From Mimachlamys varia (lineage: Eukaryota > Mollusca > Bivalvia > Pectinida > Pectinidae): a stretch of 64,000 bases of DNA. A model generated the notes under the pieces. It saw nothing but the letters and a program-made list of their open reading frames with translations, was not told where the DNA came from and did not search any database. Below, in pieces: positions 47,850-61,219 of this stretch (within the stretch, counting starts at the first letter, position 1; each line of letters starts with the position of its first letter). The stretch covers positions 26,342,201 through 26,406,200 of the forward strand of contig OX392527.1 in NCBI GenBank assembly GCA_947623455.1, in the 5' to 3' direction. Both the position numbers and the translations under genes were made by a program.

Positions 47850-49370
47850 CTGTATCTGTATATATACATCTCAGATAAACTACCTGTATCTGTATATACA
47901 TCTCAGATAAACTGCCTGTATCTGTATAAACATCTCAGATAAACTGCCTGTATCTGTATATATACATCTCAGATAAACTACCTGTATCTGTATATACATC
48001 TCAAATAAACTACCTGTATCTGTATATACATCTCAGATAAACTACCTGTATCTGTATATATACATCTCAGATAAACTACCTGTATCTGTATATATACATC
48101 TCAGATAAACTACCTGTATCTGTATATATACATCTCAGATAAACTACCTGTATCTGTATATACATCTCAAATAAGCTACCTGTATCTGTATATATACATC
48201 TCAGATAAACTACCTGTATCTGTATATACATCTCAGATAAACTGCCTGTATCTGTATATACATCTCAGATAAACTGCCTGTATCTGTATATACATCTCAG
48301 ATAAACTACCTGTATCTGTATATACATCTCAGATAAACTACCTGTATCTGTATATACATCTCAGATAAATTACCTGTATCTACATGTATATACATCTCAG
48401 ATAAACTGCCTGTATCTCTATGTACATCTCCGATAAACTACCTGTATCTGTATATACATCTCAGATAAACTACCTGTATCTGTATATACATCTCAGATAA
48501 ACTACCTGTATCTGTATATACATCTCAGATAAACTGCCTGTACCTGTATATACATCTCAGATAAACTACCTGTATCTGTATATGTACATCTCAGATAAAC
48601 TACCTGTATCTGTATATACATCTCAGATAAACTACCTGTATCTGTATATACATCTCAGATAAACTACCTGTATTTGTATATACATCTCAGATAAAATGCC
48701 TGTATCTGTATATACATCTCCGATAAACTATCTGTATCTGTATATGTACATCTCAGATAAACTATCTGTATCTGTATAAACATCTCAGATAAACTACCTG
48801 TATCTGTATATATACATCTCAGATAAACTACCTGTGTCTGTATACATACAGCTCAGATAAACTGCCTGTATCTGTATAAACATCTCAGATAAACTGCCTG
48901 TATCTGTGTATATACATCTCAGATAAACTACTTGTATCTGTATATACATCTCAGATAAACTACCTGTATCTGGATATATACATCATAGATAAACTGCCTG
49001 TATCTGTACATACATCTCAGATAAACTACCTGTATCTGTATATACATCTCAGATAAACTACCTGTATCTGTTTATATACATCTCAGATAAAATGCCTGTA
49101 TCTGTATATACATCTCAGATAAACTACCTGTATCTGTATATACATCTCAGATAAACTACCTGTATCCTTATACACATCTCAGATAAACTGCCTGTATCTG
49201 TATATACATCTCAGATAAACTACCTGTATCTGTATATACATCTCAGATAAACTACCTGTATCTGTATATACATCTCAGATAAACTACCTGTATCTGTATA
49301 TACATCTCAGATAAACTACCTGTATCTGTATATATACATCTCAGATAAACTACCTGTATCTGTATACACA
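47850..49370. repeat. Tandem repeat of about 32 bp, about 48 copies
   Basis: Units are ataaactacctgtatctgta followed by tatacatctcag, with length variation in the internal ta run (tatata/tatatata). Confidence 0.95.
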
Positions 49371-49499
49371 TAATTACCAGTACCTAGATGAACCACCAGT
49401 GTCTGAATGTACCAGTATGATGAACATGTATCTATGTGTATATCTTTGATAAAGGATCAGTACCTTAATTTTCCTTTTTGATAAGCTGTCTGTGTAATA

Positions 49500-49600
49500 G
49501 GACAGGAAAAAGTGATAAAGATAGTGTTCTTGCTTGGGCTCAAACCCGCAACTCTTGGTGCCCCAGCCTGATTGCTCTACTGACTCATCGATAAGCTAAA
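49500..49600 (-). mobile_element. tRNA-derived SINE head, minus strand
   Basis: On the minus strand a box-A-like gatgagtcagtagagcaat (complement of 49571-49589) is followed by a box-B-like gggtttgagcc (complement of 49537-49547), with tRNA-like spacing. It differs from the SINE at 13844 in sequence. No 3' end or target-site duplication was found, so the limits are approximate. Confidence 0.6.
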
Positions 49601-51858
49601 GGGAAATTCCCTACAGCTCACGCTTGCAAGGCAGCCTAATCAATGCACATCTTTTACACCTGTACCTAAATATACTTATTTTGATAAATTAACTGTACAT
49701 CAATGTACCTGTGTAATAAACTACCTTTATCTATATGTACCAAATCTATAAAGTTCTGTGACATAATACTGACCTTTCTGACAATAACCTGTCTGTAAAC
49801 ATATACTTTTCTGGGTCACCTGAGCTTTGCTCCAGTCACCCAAAGATCACATTGGTACTTACAATGTATAGACTTTGATTATTACCTTGTTATCTGTGCA
49901 TGAACTACTTGTTCCAGAGGGACACAGAAAAAACAGGGAGAGAAATAAAAACAAAGAGAAAAAAATAGGCTGAGGGGTGAATTAAGATGTTTATGGTGGG
50001 TTTTGAAGACTATGATTTTGATCTTGAATTAGGTTCAAGTTCTTTGCCATTTCGAGCTTTACAACTCATCAGTATGCAATAGTATGCAATGCAGCACAAA
50101 ATATGTATATGCAAAACAAGACATACATGTATAAAGTATGATATAAACACAAAAATATGGTAATATAGAATTATAAACCAGCCTGAGGAGAGCATCTGTC
50201 CGCCTCGGATTAGCTTATTTACAACACTTTGCAGGGATAGCCACTTCTGTAGTATTATTTGATGACAGTATTTATTATTTATTTCAACATGTACTTGGGT
50301 TTCGAATATAACTGGGGTAGATCATAAAGATAGAAGGTAATGGTGACCGTATATTCCAGCATGACATTCCTGCCCTGTGATAAAACATGTATCAATTAGC
50401 TAGTTGGTTGGGTAAGACTGGCCTTTATTGACCTTCCGATCCTGGTTCTTAAAAGAAGATTAAACATGTATTACATCATATCTTATACAATGGAAAATTA
50501 TCATTTAAACCAATTCAATTTTTTTTTGACAATATTCTATCTCTATATATATAATAAAAAGAATTCTCATTTTTTTCATTCTTCAATTTCTCAAATGTGA
50601 ACTTGTTAGACTAGACAATAGTGTGAGGGGGTTCAGTACATCTACCATTTCAACTTATCTTTTTTTAAAAGAGGACAATTTGTACATTTGACAGGGCCGG
50701 TTATATCACCTTACGATGCTCGATGGCCTGGGGCTTTGCACCTGTGTTATAATCTATGCATCGCTGATCATTATACAGCTCACACAGATACTACTCCATT
50801 TTTTCAGCATGGTGTATATACTTATTTACGCATATCATGCTACAAAAAGACACCTTGAATATTTCAAATACCAGATAGCTTTGATGAAAGCTGCCCATGA
50901 AAAAATTTGTGAGGATTTTTACGATATATAATTATTGTATTTTATGCAAAATCTGACCCTGTTTATGGCTGTTCACACTTTTCTATTCACTTAGCTTTGA
51001 TATTAAATCTGATATCATTTTTTATAATTTAATTTTTTTTGACTGACAGAGTTTTATTGAGTAAAGTTTTAGATCAGTTTTCTATCTGAATAGCTTCACC
51101 TTTTATGTAACTTTTTAGCCATGGAAAATCATTTTAATGCGAGATTGATTTGAAATGATTAAATTGTAAAATTTGAATATTTTTTTTTCATTTGACTAAC
51201 ATAATTGTGAGGGTGACATACCCTTGAAGGTATGATGTATGACAGGTATTTTGATATGTCCCGATTCTGACTGGAGCTGGGACAAATGTTAAGTTGAAGG
51301 AGTCCGGTTTCATATTAGAAATACGGTAGCAAATACTGTATATTTCAGGATGGAAAAGAAGCTTCATGAACTTGATAACATGAAATAAAGAAACATTCAT
51401 AGAAGGGTTGAAAAAATGTTTATGCAGTTATGCCTTCAATCATTAAGTAGTGAAACTGTTAATTTAGTAATTTCTTAGATTGTCAACATTTAACATGCAT
51501 TCCTCTATATACAATACCATACATAAGTTTCCAAACAGGAATTAGAATTGACACAACTATATGCAAGCTTAACAAGGAAATCTGACTTGATTCTACGTAA
51601 TATGACAAGCAAATTAAGCTTCATGCAACATTAAAATTGACATAAAACAAATGCAAAGCATGGTATTACTCCCCACAATAATTCATATTTCAGAAGAGCA
51701 ATTTTGAATATTTCACGTAACATTAAAAGCAAAATTTGAAACCTTGTCAGTAGCAAAAGACACCAAATAGGGCACTTGCCTTATATGTTACGAACAGTTT
51801 TGTAAAGATCTAGATTTGTTGTAGCCCAAAAGAGCTTAAAAAGCGTTTTTTTTTTATT
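49601..51858. other. Apparently gene-free sequence
   Basis: No exon recognised. The hydrophobic 71-codon frame at 50716-50931 has no detectable homology that I know. From about 51690 a dispersed repeat begins (agcaaaagacacc, gggcacttgcc) that resumes after the element at 51859. Confidence 0.5.
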
Positions 51859-52801
51859 ATGTCCCCCAAACGAAGTGGGGGGACATATTGTTTTTGCTCG
51901 GTTTCTTATTATTATTATTATTATTCTTGTTTCTTCCACTTTCTTCCGCCGCGGAGGTTTCCGACCGTTTTCTCAAAAACTACAGGACGGATCTTCACGA
52001 AACTTCACACACATACTCATTAGGGGCAGGGTGTGTGAAAACGGGTTGTTTTTCGCGACCGGAAGTCCAAGATGGCCGCCAGAGCTAATTTCCGGTTTTC
52101 AAAATTCAGTCTCCGATTTCAGTAAAAATTGGTACATGGGTGTTTTAAGGGATGCTGAATAACATGGTAACATTTTCGTAAAGTTTGGTTGCCACCGAAA
52201 CGAAAATGGAGGCCTCTGATTGGTCGAAATTTATATATTGTCCGATTTCAATGAAATTAAATATATATGTGTAGTATTACACCAACAACATTGTCGTCAC
52301 ATCCGTTTCATGATTCGTCAACATGGCCGCTATTTCCTGGCTTCTGATTGGTCGAAATTTATATATTGTCCGATTTCAATGAAATTTAATATATATGTGT
52401 AGTAGATATTACACCAACAACATTGTCATAACCTCCGTTTCGTGATTCGTCAACATGGCCGCTATTTCCTGGCTTCTGATTGGTCGAAATTTATATATTG
52501 TCCGATTTCAATGAAATTTTATATATAACTGTAGTAGGACAACACTGACATTGTCGTAACCTCCGTTTCGTGATTCGTCAACATGGCCGCTATTTCCTGG
52601 CTTCTGATTGGTCAAAATTTATATATTGTCCGATTTCAATGAAATTTTATATATAACTGTAGTAGGACACCACGGACATTGTCGTAACCTCCGTTTCCTA
52701 ATTCGTCAACATGACCGCTGATATATGGGGTGTCAGCTATATTTCCATTGTGAGTTTATTGGGCTCATCAGTTCCAACCAAAGGGGTAGTTTGGGGGACA
52801 T
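51859..52801. mobile_element. Non-autonomous element with 13-bp terminal inverted repeats
   Basis: atgtcccccaaac at 51859-51871 is the exact reverse complement of gtttgggggacat at 52789-52801. The left end also folds on itself (gtccccc / ggggggac). Internally there is gatggccgccagagc-type GC-rich sequence and a four-fold repeat of about 127 bp (gattggtcgaaatttatata at 52218, 52345, 52478 and, varied, 52605). No coding capacity. It sits in a T-rich spot inside another repeat. Target-site duplication is not obvious, so superfamily is open. Confidence 0.75.
52216..52725. repeat. Internal tandem repeat of about 127-133 bp, four copies
   Basis: Part of the inverted-repeat element. Units contain ttgtccgatttcaatgaaat, ttcgtcaacatggccgct and atttcctggcttctgattgg. 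Confidence 0.88.
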
Positions 52802-52837
52802 CTGTAATGGTACCCCATTACAATTAGCACTTGTTTC

Positions 52838-53035
52838 TGACTTTGTTTCCATGGTAACAGAGAAATATTAGAAATTAAATCTCGCTAAATGTAGCGGGTA
52901 ATAGCAAAAGGCACAATGAGGGCACTCAGTCTGTGTGTTGAACGGTTTTCATCAAGAATTGCAGCCGAGAAAACAGTAATTTTGTATTTCTGACTTTGTT
53001 TCCATGGTAACAAAGAAAATATGAAAAATGTAACC
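52838..53035. repeat. Dispersed repeat, partial units of about 140 bp
   Basis: tttctgactttgtttccatg occurs at about 52832 and again at about 52988, with agcaaaaggcacaatgaggg and agcaaaagacacaact after it. Related sequence lies at 51690-51850 and 53955-54130 (catgctaacaaagaaat, gaccttgtcaatagc), so one old repeat has been split by two insertions or expansions. Confidence 0.65.
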
Positions 53036-53952
53036 TCGCCAATAGCAAAAGACACAACTAATTCACCATCCCAACAGATACACAACTAATTCACCATCCC
53101 AACAGATACACAGCTAATTCACCATCCCCACAGATACACAACTAATTCACCATCCCCACAGATACACAACTAATTCACCATCCCCACAGATACACCACTA
53201 ATTCACCATCCCCAAAGATACACCACTAATTCACCATCCCCACAGATACACCACTAATTCACCATCCCCACAGATACACAACTAATTCACCATCCCAACA
53301 GATACACAACTAATTCACCATCCCCACAGATACACCACTAATTCATCATCCCCACAGATACACAACTAATTCACCATCCCAACAGATACACAACTAATTC
53401 ACCATCCCAACAGATACACAACTAATTCACCATCCCCACTGATACACCACTAATTCACCATCCCCACAGATACACAACTAATTCACCATCCCAACAGATA
53501 CACAACTAATTCACCATCCCCACAGATACACAACTAATTCACCATCCCCACAGATACACAACTAATTCACCATCCCCACAGATACACAACTAATTCACCA
53601 TCCCCACAGATACACAACTAATTCACCATCCCAACAGATACACAACTAATTCACTATCCCAACAGATACACAACAAATTCACCATCCCAACATATACACA
53701 ACTAATTCACCATCCCCACAGATACACCACTAATTCACCATCCCAACAGATACACAACTAATTCACCATCCCAACAGATACACCACTAATTCACCATCCC
53801 CACAGATACACAACACATTCACCATCCCAACAGATACACAACTAATTCACCATCCCAACAGATACACAACTAATTCACCATCCCAACAGATACACCACTA
53901 ATTCACCATCCCCACAGATACACCACTAATTCACCATCCCCACAGATACACA
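53036..53952. repeat. Tandem repeat of 28 bp, about 33 copies
   Basis: Units are acacaactaattcaccatcc followed by ccacagat or caacagat. The array begins inside the dispersed repeat at agacacaact, which resembles the unit start and may have seeded it. Confidence 0.95.
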
Positions 53953-54780
53953 AACTTTTGTGGAAATCCTTTGAATAGTTTTGGGGTTGCTCGGAATATC
54001 TAGAAAAAAATGATTTTGTATTTCTTACATTATTTCCATGCTAACAAAGAAATTATAAAAAAGTGAGACCTTGTCAATAGCATATAGCATAGCTAGGACA
54101 CTAGCCTAATATGTATTAAAAGTTTTATCGATATCAGTTAAATGGTTTCAAGTTATAGCCAGGTTAAAACCCCTCTGACAGATGTACAGACAGAACCCGA
54201 TATCCCCAGCATTAAAGAGGTCCAGATATGACATGTTATTAACCATTTGGTGTAGTTATAATAAAGAGTATATCGACCACATTCTCTAGGCATAGGGTCT
54301 ACATATAAAGTTATACATTATTTTAATCACTAATTTCTCGACATTGATTAAATATCCTGAACTACTTGTACATTTGATATCTATATATATATTGATAAGC
54401 AGTATTCCAAATATTCTGATTATGAAAGATTTTCATTACAGTACTTCAAAGAGAAAAGTTGACATTTATGAAAAATGGACTTTATATATGCATAGTAATT
54501 TCAGTCATACATTTTATAATGTTAAAAATTAGGTAAGGATCGAGGGTGATAACTTAGAAGTTTTAATACGTCAGTAAATCACTAGTCTAATACATATCTC
54601 ACATCAAAAGTATCATTTCTCTATTTCAAGGGAGTATCATTGAATTAACATATGTAAACATGTTTTATTTTGCTTCTTTTTTATTTCCTGATATAATTGG
54701 TTTATAATCAAGTTTTTTAAGAGCAACTGAAGGTTTGCATTACTTTGTACAATATGTACAATAAGTTAGGTAGTGACAAT
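53953..54780. other. Gene-free sequence with the right part of the dispersed repeat
   Basis: The dispersed repeat continues to about 54210 (cagacagaacccgatatcc). The rest is AT-rich with no feature. Confidence 0.55.
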
Positions 54781-55285
54781 GTATCATAGTTATGTACATT
54801 TGTTATCAGTTAGGTACAGTAATAATCAGTAAGGTACAGTTATCATCAGTTAGGTACAGTTACCATCAGTAAGATACAGTTATCATCAGTTAGGTACAGT
54901 AATAATCAGTAAGGTACAGTTATCATCAGTTAGATACAGTTATCATCAGTTAGGTACAGTAATAATCAGTAAGGTACAGTTATCATCAGTTAGGTACAGT
55001 CATCATAAGTTAGATACAGTTATCATCAGTTAGATACAAGTATCATCAGTAAGGTACAGTTATCATCAGTTAAGGTACAGTTATCATCAGTAAGATACAG
55101 TTATCATCAGTTAGATACAGTTATCATCAGTTAGATACAGTTATCATCAGTAAGGTACAGTTATCATCAGTGAGGTACAGTTATCATCAGTAAGGTACAG
55201 TTATCATCAGTAAGATACAGTTATCATCAGTTAGGTACAGTTATTATCAGTAAGGTACAGTTATCATTAGTTAGGTTCAGTTATT
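54781..55285. repeat. Tandem repeat of 20 bp, about 24 copies, left block
   Basis: Units are cagttatcatcagttaggta with a/g variants. The 50 bases before it (aggtagtgacaatgtatcat and agttatgtacatttgttatc) recur before the right block. Confidence 0.93.
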
Positions 55286-55440
55286 AGGGCCCTGCATCGA
55301 GAGATGCGGGTGCCCTATAGTAATCAGGTTGTCCGTCCGTCCGTCCGTCTGTCTGTCCGTCCGTTTTTTGTCTTCTGCACAAAAATGTTTGCAGGAGATG
55401 AAGGATTTGTATCAAATTAGAACTGCCTTGGAAAAAAAAG
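55286..55440 (+). mobile_element. Hairpin-headed dispersed element fragment
   Basis: It begins with an imperfect hairpin at 55286-55316 (agggccctgcatc, gaga, gatgcgggtgccct), followed by a gtcc-rich run (gtccgtccgtccgtctgtct) and cttctgcacaaaaatgtttg. This hairpin plus (GTCC)n pattern is typical of a short repeat seen widely in mollusc genomes (recalled). It is cut off after about 150 bases by the second copy of the array flank. Confidence 0.6.
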
Positions 55441-56035
55441 TCAGGTAGTGACAATGTATCATAGTTATGTACATTTGTTATCAGTTAGGTACAGTTATCA
55501 TCAGTTATCATCAGTTAAATACAGTTATCATCAGTTAGATACAGTTATCATCAGTTAGATACAGTTATCATCAGTTAGATACAGTTATCATCAGTTAGAT
55601 ATAGTTATCATCAGTTAGGAACAGGTATCATCAGTTAGGTATAGTTATCATCAGTTATCATCAGTTAGATACAGTTATCATCAGTTAGATACAGTTATCA
55701 TCAGTTAGATATAGTTATCATCAGTTATCATCAGTTAGATACAGTTATCATCAGTTAGATACAGTTATCATCAGTTAGATACAGTTATCATCAGTTATCA
55801 TCAGTTAGATACAGTTATCATCAGTTAGATACAGTTATCATCAGTTAGATACAGTTATCATCAGTTAGATACAGTTATCATTAGTTAGATACAGTTATCA
55901 TTAGTTAGATACAGTTATCATCAGTTAGATACAGTTATCATCAGTTAGATACAGTTATCATCAGTTAGGTACAGTTATCATCAGTTAGATACAGTTATCA
56001 TCAGTTAGGTTCAGTTATCATCAGTTAGGTTCAGT
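55441..56035. repeat. Tandem repeat of 20 bp, right block, with duplicated flank
   Basis: The flank aggtagtgacaatgtatcat at 55443 repeats that near 54768. Then about 27 units of cagttatcatcagttagata follow, with a 10-base half unit (ttatcatcag) inserted at several points. This block is mostly the 'gata' variant, unlike the mixed left block. Confidence 0.93.
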
Positions 56036-57439
56036 TAGCTTTCAATCCAGTTTCATCCAACTCAGGTTTACTATTTATTTGCTCTTTTTATGTTATATTT
56101 TTCACATCAAAACTTTTAAAGTGAGTTGCTCCTTTCCAGTGTAGAACCATTAAGGTTGAAATAAAGATAGCCAGGTGTGATTTTGTTACCTGTAGTGCCA
56201 TCACAAATTACACACCTGAAGGTGTCCCAGTTGACAATCCTACGACAGCGCGGTTTGTCAGAAAACAGGTCGTTATGAAGTTTAATTAACATGAAAGCAT
56301 GGAACACCTCAAGTTTTTGCCAGAATTAAACCTTGCTTTATATTTTGGTCAATTATAAGCTGAAATATTTAAATATATGTTTTTGACATTGTGAAATATG
56401 TTTTTATAGTAATCTGTAATCTTAATATATTATCATATTATCTTACCTTAATTATCATTCATATATCATTGGTATAAATAGTTATAATTTACTCAGGGCT
56501 TTTCTAAGTTTGACAATTATGTGCCAAACTTATTTACATGTACATTATATAATAATATTGTGTGTATTAATTGGTACAGTAAAAATTGTAAAACCAGATG
56601 TTGTTGAACCTTTACATTTTATGCTGACAGTCTTTTTATAATTAATGTAAACTTTTTTTATGTAACAAAGACTGCAACAAAGTCCTTTAGTTTTCTCATT
56701 CAAGGCAATGTTTAAGGCTAAAACAAGAATTACTGAACTATCACTTACTGTTGCTTAAATCACTCGGGTCTGAATGTATAAGAATCCTGGCCTTTTTATA
56801 ATTGACCAAGTGTTTTGACACTGAAGACTAGAGCTAACCACTCCTATGATTTATGATCACTCATTCATAAACATGATACCCCAAAACTCCAATTTTAGAT
56901 AAAATCCATTTGTTGCCGTTTTGCGCTATTCTGTTATGAGTGGGATCAGAAGACAGTAAAAACGCACTGTCATCATTGGGAAATATAGAGCACTATTTGT
57001 GTGATATCATAATCCAGTGTCAGCGCTGTTGTAACGGAGATGTTAGAGTTATCCTATTTCTAACGTAGCGGTCCCAATGATTTTGTGCGAGGTCAACTTG
57101 CTCATCAAGGAAGATTAAGGATGCATATTTGGGTAATATACTCATTTATCATGTATAAATAAATCATCTACAGATTTGCCTAAGTATGTAAATTACATAG
57201 AGATGTATGTCTGTATCATTTAGTGGAATCTTATTTCGTTGCTGGAAGAAAAGTCTGAAATAGGTTGGGGCCCTGTCCATCATTCAATGTTATTATAATC
57301 ACTGTGTACCTGTCTATTATTTCTTCACCTGCTGTCGGCATTCATGTCATTGCCCAGATTTAATCTTAAGTCACAATCCAAAGCATTTTTAATTTCAATT
57401 AACAGTTTAGGATTTAGGCTAGACTTCTTCCCCATTTTT
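56036..57439. other. Apparently gene-free sequence
   Basis: Nothing supported. A 63-codon minus frame at 56116-56307 contains NWDTFRCVICDG but no recognisable domain. Confidence 0.5.
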
Positions 57440-57915
57440 AATAAAAAGTTTACAATTAGGCTAGGGTCTACACAACATAAATAGTTTACCATTATAGGCT
57501 AGGGTCTACACAACATAAATAGTTTACAATTAATTAGGCTAGGGTCTACACAACATAAAAAGTTTACAATTAGGCTAGGGTCTACACAACATGAATAGTT
57601 TACAATAAGGCTAGGGTCGACACAACATGAATAGTTTACAATTAGGCTAGGGTCTACACAACATAAATAGTTTACAGTTAGGCTAGGGTCTACACAACAT
57701 TAATAGTTTACAATAAGCTAGGGTCTACACAACATAAATAGTTTACAATTAGGCTAGGGTTGACACAACATAAAAAGTTTACAATTCAGCTAGGGTCTAC
57801 ATAACATAAAACGTTTCAAATTAGGCTAGGTTCTACACAACATAAATAGTTTACGATTAGGGTAGGGTCTACACAACATAAAAAGTTTACAATTAGGCTA
57901 TAGGGTCTATTCTTT
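57440..57915. repeat. Tandem repeat of about 36 bp, about 13 copies
   Basis: Units are aggctagggtctacacaaca followed by taaatagtttacaatt. Confidence 0.93.
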
Positions 57916-60900
57916 ATGAACAGGTAGTAAATCTCATTAGCTATGATAAGTGTGGAAGACAAGTAAATATATCTGATTTCTGTATTGATAGTAGTGTATA
58001 ACACCAGGTGGAAGGCTTTTTTTATGTACCATATAGTAGAAATCATATTTTCTGAATTCTGGACTTAAATGAACTCTAGGCTCAATGATATTGGTGTAGT
58101 CACCTATATTAACACCTGAAGTATGACCTTGTGTAGCCATCTATTAAACAAACCAGGCTTAGGGGAGAGCAGTCCCACTGATGAAATAATGTCATAAATC
58201 ATTAAATTACCGGTAATTAAAGTAGAGTTAGACATGCTCATGGAGAGCCTAGCTCATGTATTTAGAACAATATGGAATAAAATCTTGGAAATAATTTCCA
58301 TAGAATATTAATCTTGTCGTAATTCTCAATTTATGATAGCTATACAGTGCTGTTAGTAACTTATTAGTTATTGTAATGAAAACAAATTACGCCTCTGTCT
58401 GACAATTTAAGTAATTATGGTACTAAACATTTATGCAAATATGGCCATTTTTGTTGGCCACCTGTTGTCCGACAGGACCCTGTCTATGTGTTATGGTGGG
58501 CTTTTATAGCCGTTTTCTGTAAAATCAACTGTAATTAAGTCATATATTAGACTGTGTCCTCACTAATTTAGTATTTAGGCTAATTCGTTATTCATAAAAA
58601 TTCTTCAAAGTTGTAAATACTTCACTCATTCAGTTATTGAATAATATCAGATTTTACGGGAAGTCTGTTGCAGGGCGATTTGTCAAACAAATAATATACA
58701 CCATGATATCAGATGAGTGGTATTTAAAATTCATTTAAGATCATTGAGAATCTGACCAAAAAACTATTTCACTTCATTCTGAAACTTGTATTAACAACCT
58801 GCGATAAAAATTATATTCACACATAAACTTGCTTCTGGTATATAAAGTTTACAAGTTATGTTTTAACAGTTACAAGCTTTCCTTAAATTCCTGTATGTCT
58901 ACCTGTATAAAAGTAAATCTTCAACCTTAAACGTCACCAGTATACAACTACATGTATAAGAACTGTCAAATATGAATAAGTGACATCTTGTTTAGGGAGA
59001 AATCCTGTTCCCAAAATGAGCACTGGTACATATATCTCATTGAGGTTTCAGCTAGCTTGTGATTCCCAGTGATTTGATGTAACAGTGATTTAAGCAAAGT
59101 CACTGTAGAGAAATGAGGTGATAGTGATGTCATAATGCCATAGTAAAGTTTCAGCAATTTTGAGAATTTCTTATTTATTTCTTCCATTCTTTTAAAATCT
59201 TATCAATTTGGAAATAAATTTGTTAAGTGGCTGGAACATTTAAAAGGTCCTCCATTTATGATATGTTTAGAGTGTTTGAGCTAGGTCATAAATGTGTACA
59301 GTGTGTGAAGATTATTTGGTATAGATGATAAATTGTATATTAGTGTAAAGTGGAGTTCAATTTATGACCTTTTTAGAAAAAGTGATAAATTGGGTGTAAT
59401 ATATTGTTGTTTTAATCCAAATTGAACTCAAGAAATATTCTTTTAAACTCTAAAACACATCAAACATGGCTAATACAGAAGTGTAACAGGTCTGGTTGGT
59501 AACAAGTCATGCATAGTGTGTATTTATAAGAAAAAGCAAAATGAAGAGAAATTAAAATTATTCCACCAAGCATATAAATCATAAAACTATGAAACAAAAC
59601 TTGTAACAGAACCTGATGTTCTGACAGGCAGACATTTTACAGAATGTATACATGTGTAGATAGAACTAGGGGCCATATTAACCATCCATCACCAGCCAGA
59701 TTTCATTCCAGGGAATCACTTGTTTACAAGGAGGAAGCCCATCTGGGTGACCATTTATATTCCGTCTCCTACACCACTCTCTCCCAATCCACCGCCTCAC
59801 TGAACCTGAAAATTACACATCTCCCTTGATGTTTTGGTACTGGTATGGTAGTGGACCTGGAAATTAGGTATAAAAGGGACAGGAGGAAGGTTTTATATAA
59901 CACCGCTTTCTTAGCCAGTGATCCCCATAAAGATTTATAGTGATGTATATACTGACTGGTAAGGAGTATTATTTCCATGGTAATTGTATGTATTCATTAA
60001 TGAATATCCATGTTAGTAATTATAAATCTACCTAGCAGTATAGGAAGTACCTATATACAAGCGAGAGTATAGGAAATAATAGATTATGTAAGTGTCAGAA
60101 CCCAACCCAGGGTAGAATGTAATTGGTGTAAGACTTTTGAATTGCCTAGGTTTAAGGAGACCAGTTAAAAATGGCCTGTATGTAAAAGGGTTGATTTAGT
60201 GATAAAAGTGATCACCCCATTCATATTAGGTTAGAGGTGTTTGATTGAGGCCCTAAATAGTTTCTGTTTTAAAATTCAGGTATTGGTCTGTTCAGACAGG
60301 TTGATCCTAAAATGATCCCATTGTTATAAAGCTTTAATAACTCTCTCCAGACAGGTTGCTTCTGATTTGTCGATTGTTGATACCTCCGGCTTCTGTCAGT
60401 TGTAGACGTAAATATTTGGGTACGTTACACTAACGGACACCCAGACAAAACCCTCCATCACCCACGTTTATATGCTTTTGTTAAATACCTCAATTGTTTT
60501 ATCAGGTATATATAACTCAATTGCCATGATGGTAAATTGTTTTATCACAGATAAAGTAACTCAATTGAAAACTTGCGTTTTTGGCCTAAGGAGACAAATT
60601 TGTGTTAGAGCAGGCAATAAAGACTGTTCTCAAGAAACAGTTTTCATTGAGGAAAGCTGGCAAAGTTTGACTGTTAGTAAATCTGGCCATATGTGTTTAA
60701 TCCTGACTGGCATTCCCTGGTAGGGAAAGTCCTTGTAACTGATTTTATCTTGAATGATGTGTTTTCTTATCCAAGCTCCCGATCTCACCTTGTCTTACTG
60801 TATAGTTGGTGTGTATACACTCATTAACGCAAAAAAGCAGTGATTTCAATGGTCTGTTTTCTTGTGTAAGAACACTGTATTTTTCACTCCAGTTTTCAGG

Positions 60901-61219
60901 TAAGATAGGCCGATTAGCTGTACAGGTCTCCCATTGTAAACCAGTAAAGTACTGGGACTGTCTATGTCAGTTTAATACTTACCATTAAAGGAACCTGAAC
61001 TGATATTAAGTTATATACCTGTATGTACATTTGAGAGATTTTGTTGGATTTTGTTTTTGTGTATTTGGTCTTAGTGGAAGCAAGATAGCTTAGTTTGTTA
61101 AAATTCTGGTTCTAATAAGTTCTTATTAGACAATCTTAATATTTAAAAACAAATCAATCCCTATTTTCATCAACAGCAGGTTTTATATTGTTTTATCAGA
61201 TATGCCTGATCAGCGATGA
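57916..61219. other. Apparently gene-free sequence with one possible exon
   Basis: 3.3 kb without arrays. A GC-richer stretch at 59711-59829 after tttcattccag reads ESLVYKEEAHLGDHLYSVSY and on to a TGA in one frame. It could be a terminal exon of an unseen transcript, but no partner exon is known. Confidence 0.4.

Noticed and set aside
49912..49970. Possible terminal exon (RDTEKTGREIKTKRKK then a stop) after cttgttccag
   Set aside because: The phase would fit, but it is a purine-rich low-complexity run, and a better transcript end with AATAAA lies upstream.
50716..50931. 71-codon hydrophobic frame as a small membrane protein gene
   Set aside because: It starts inside AT-rich DNA with no splice or promoter evidence and no family that I recognise.
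56116..56307. 63-codon minus-strand frame with a CxxC motif
   Set aside because: One C-x-x-C pair and no other domain pattern; could be chance.
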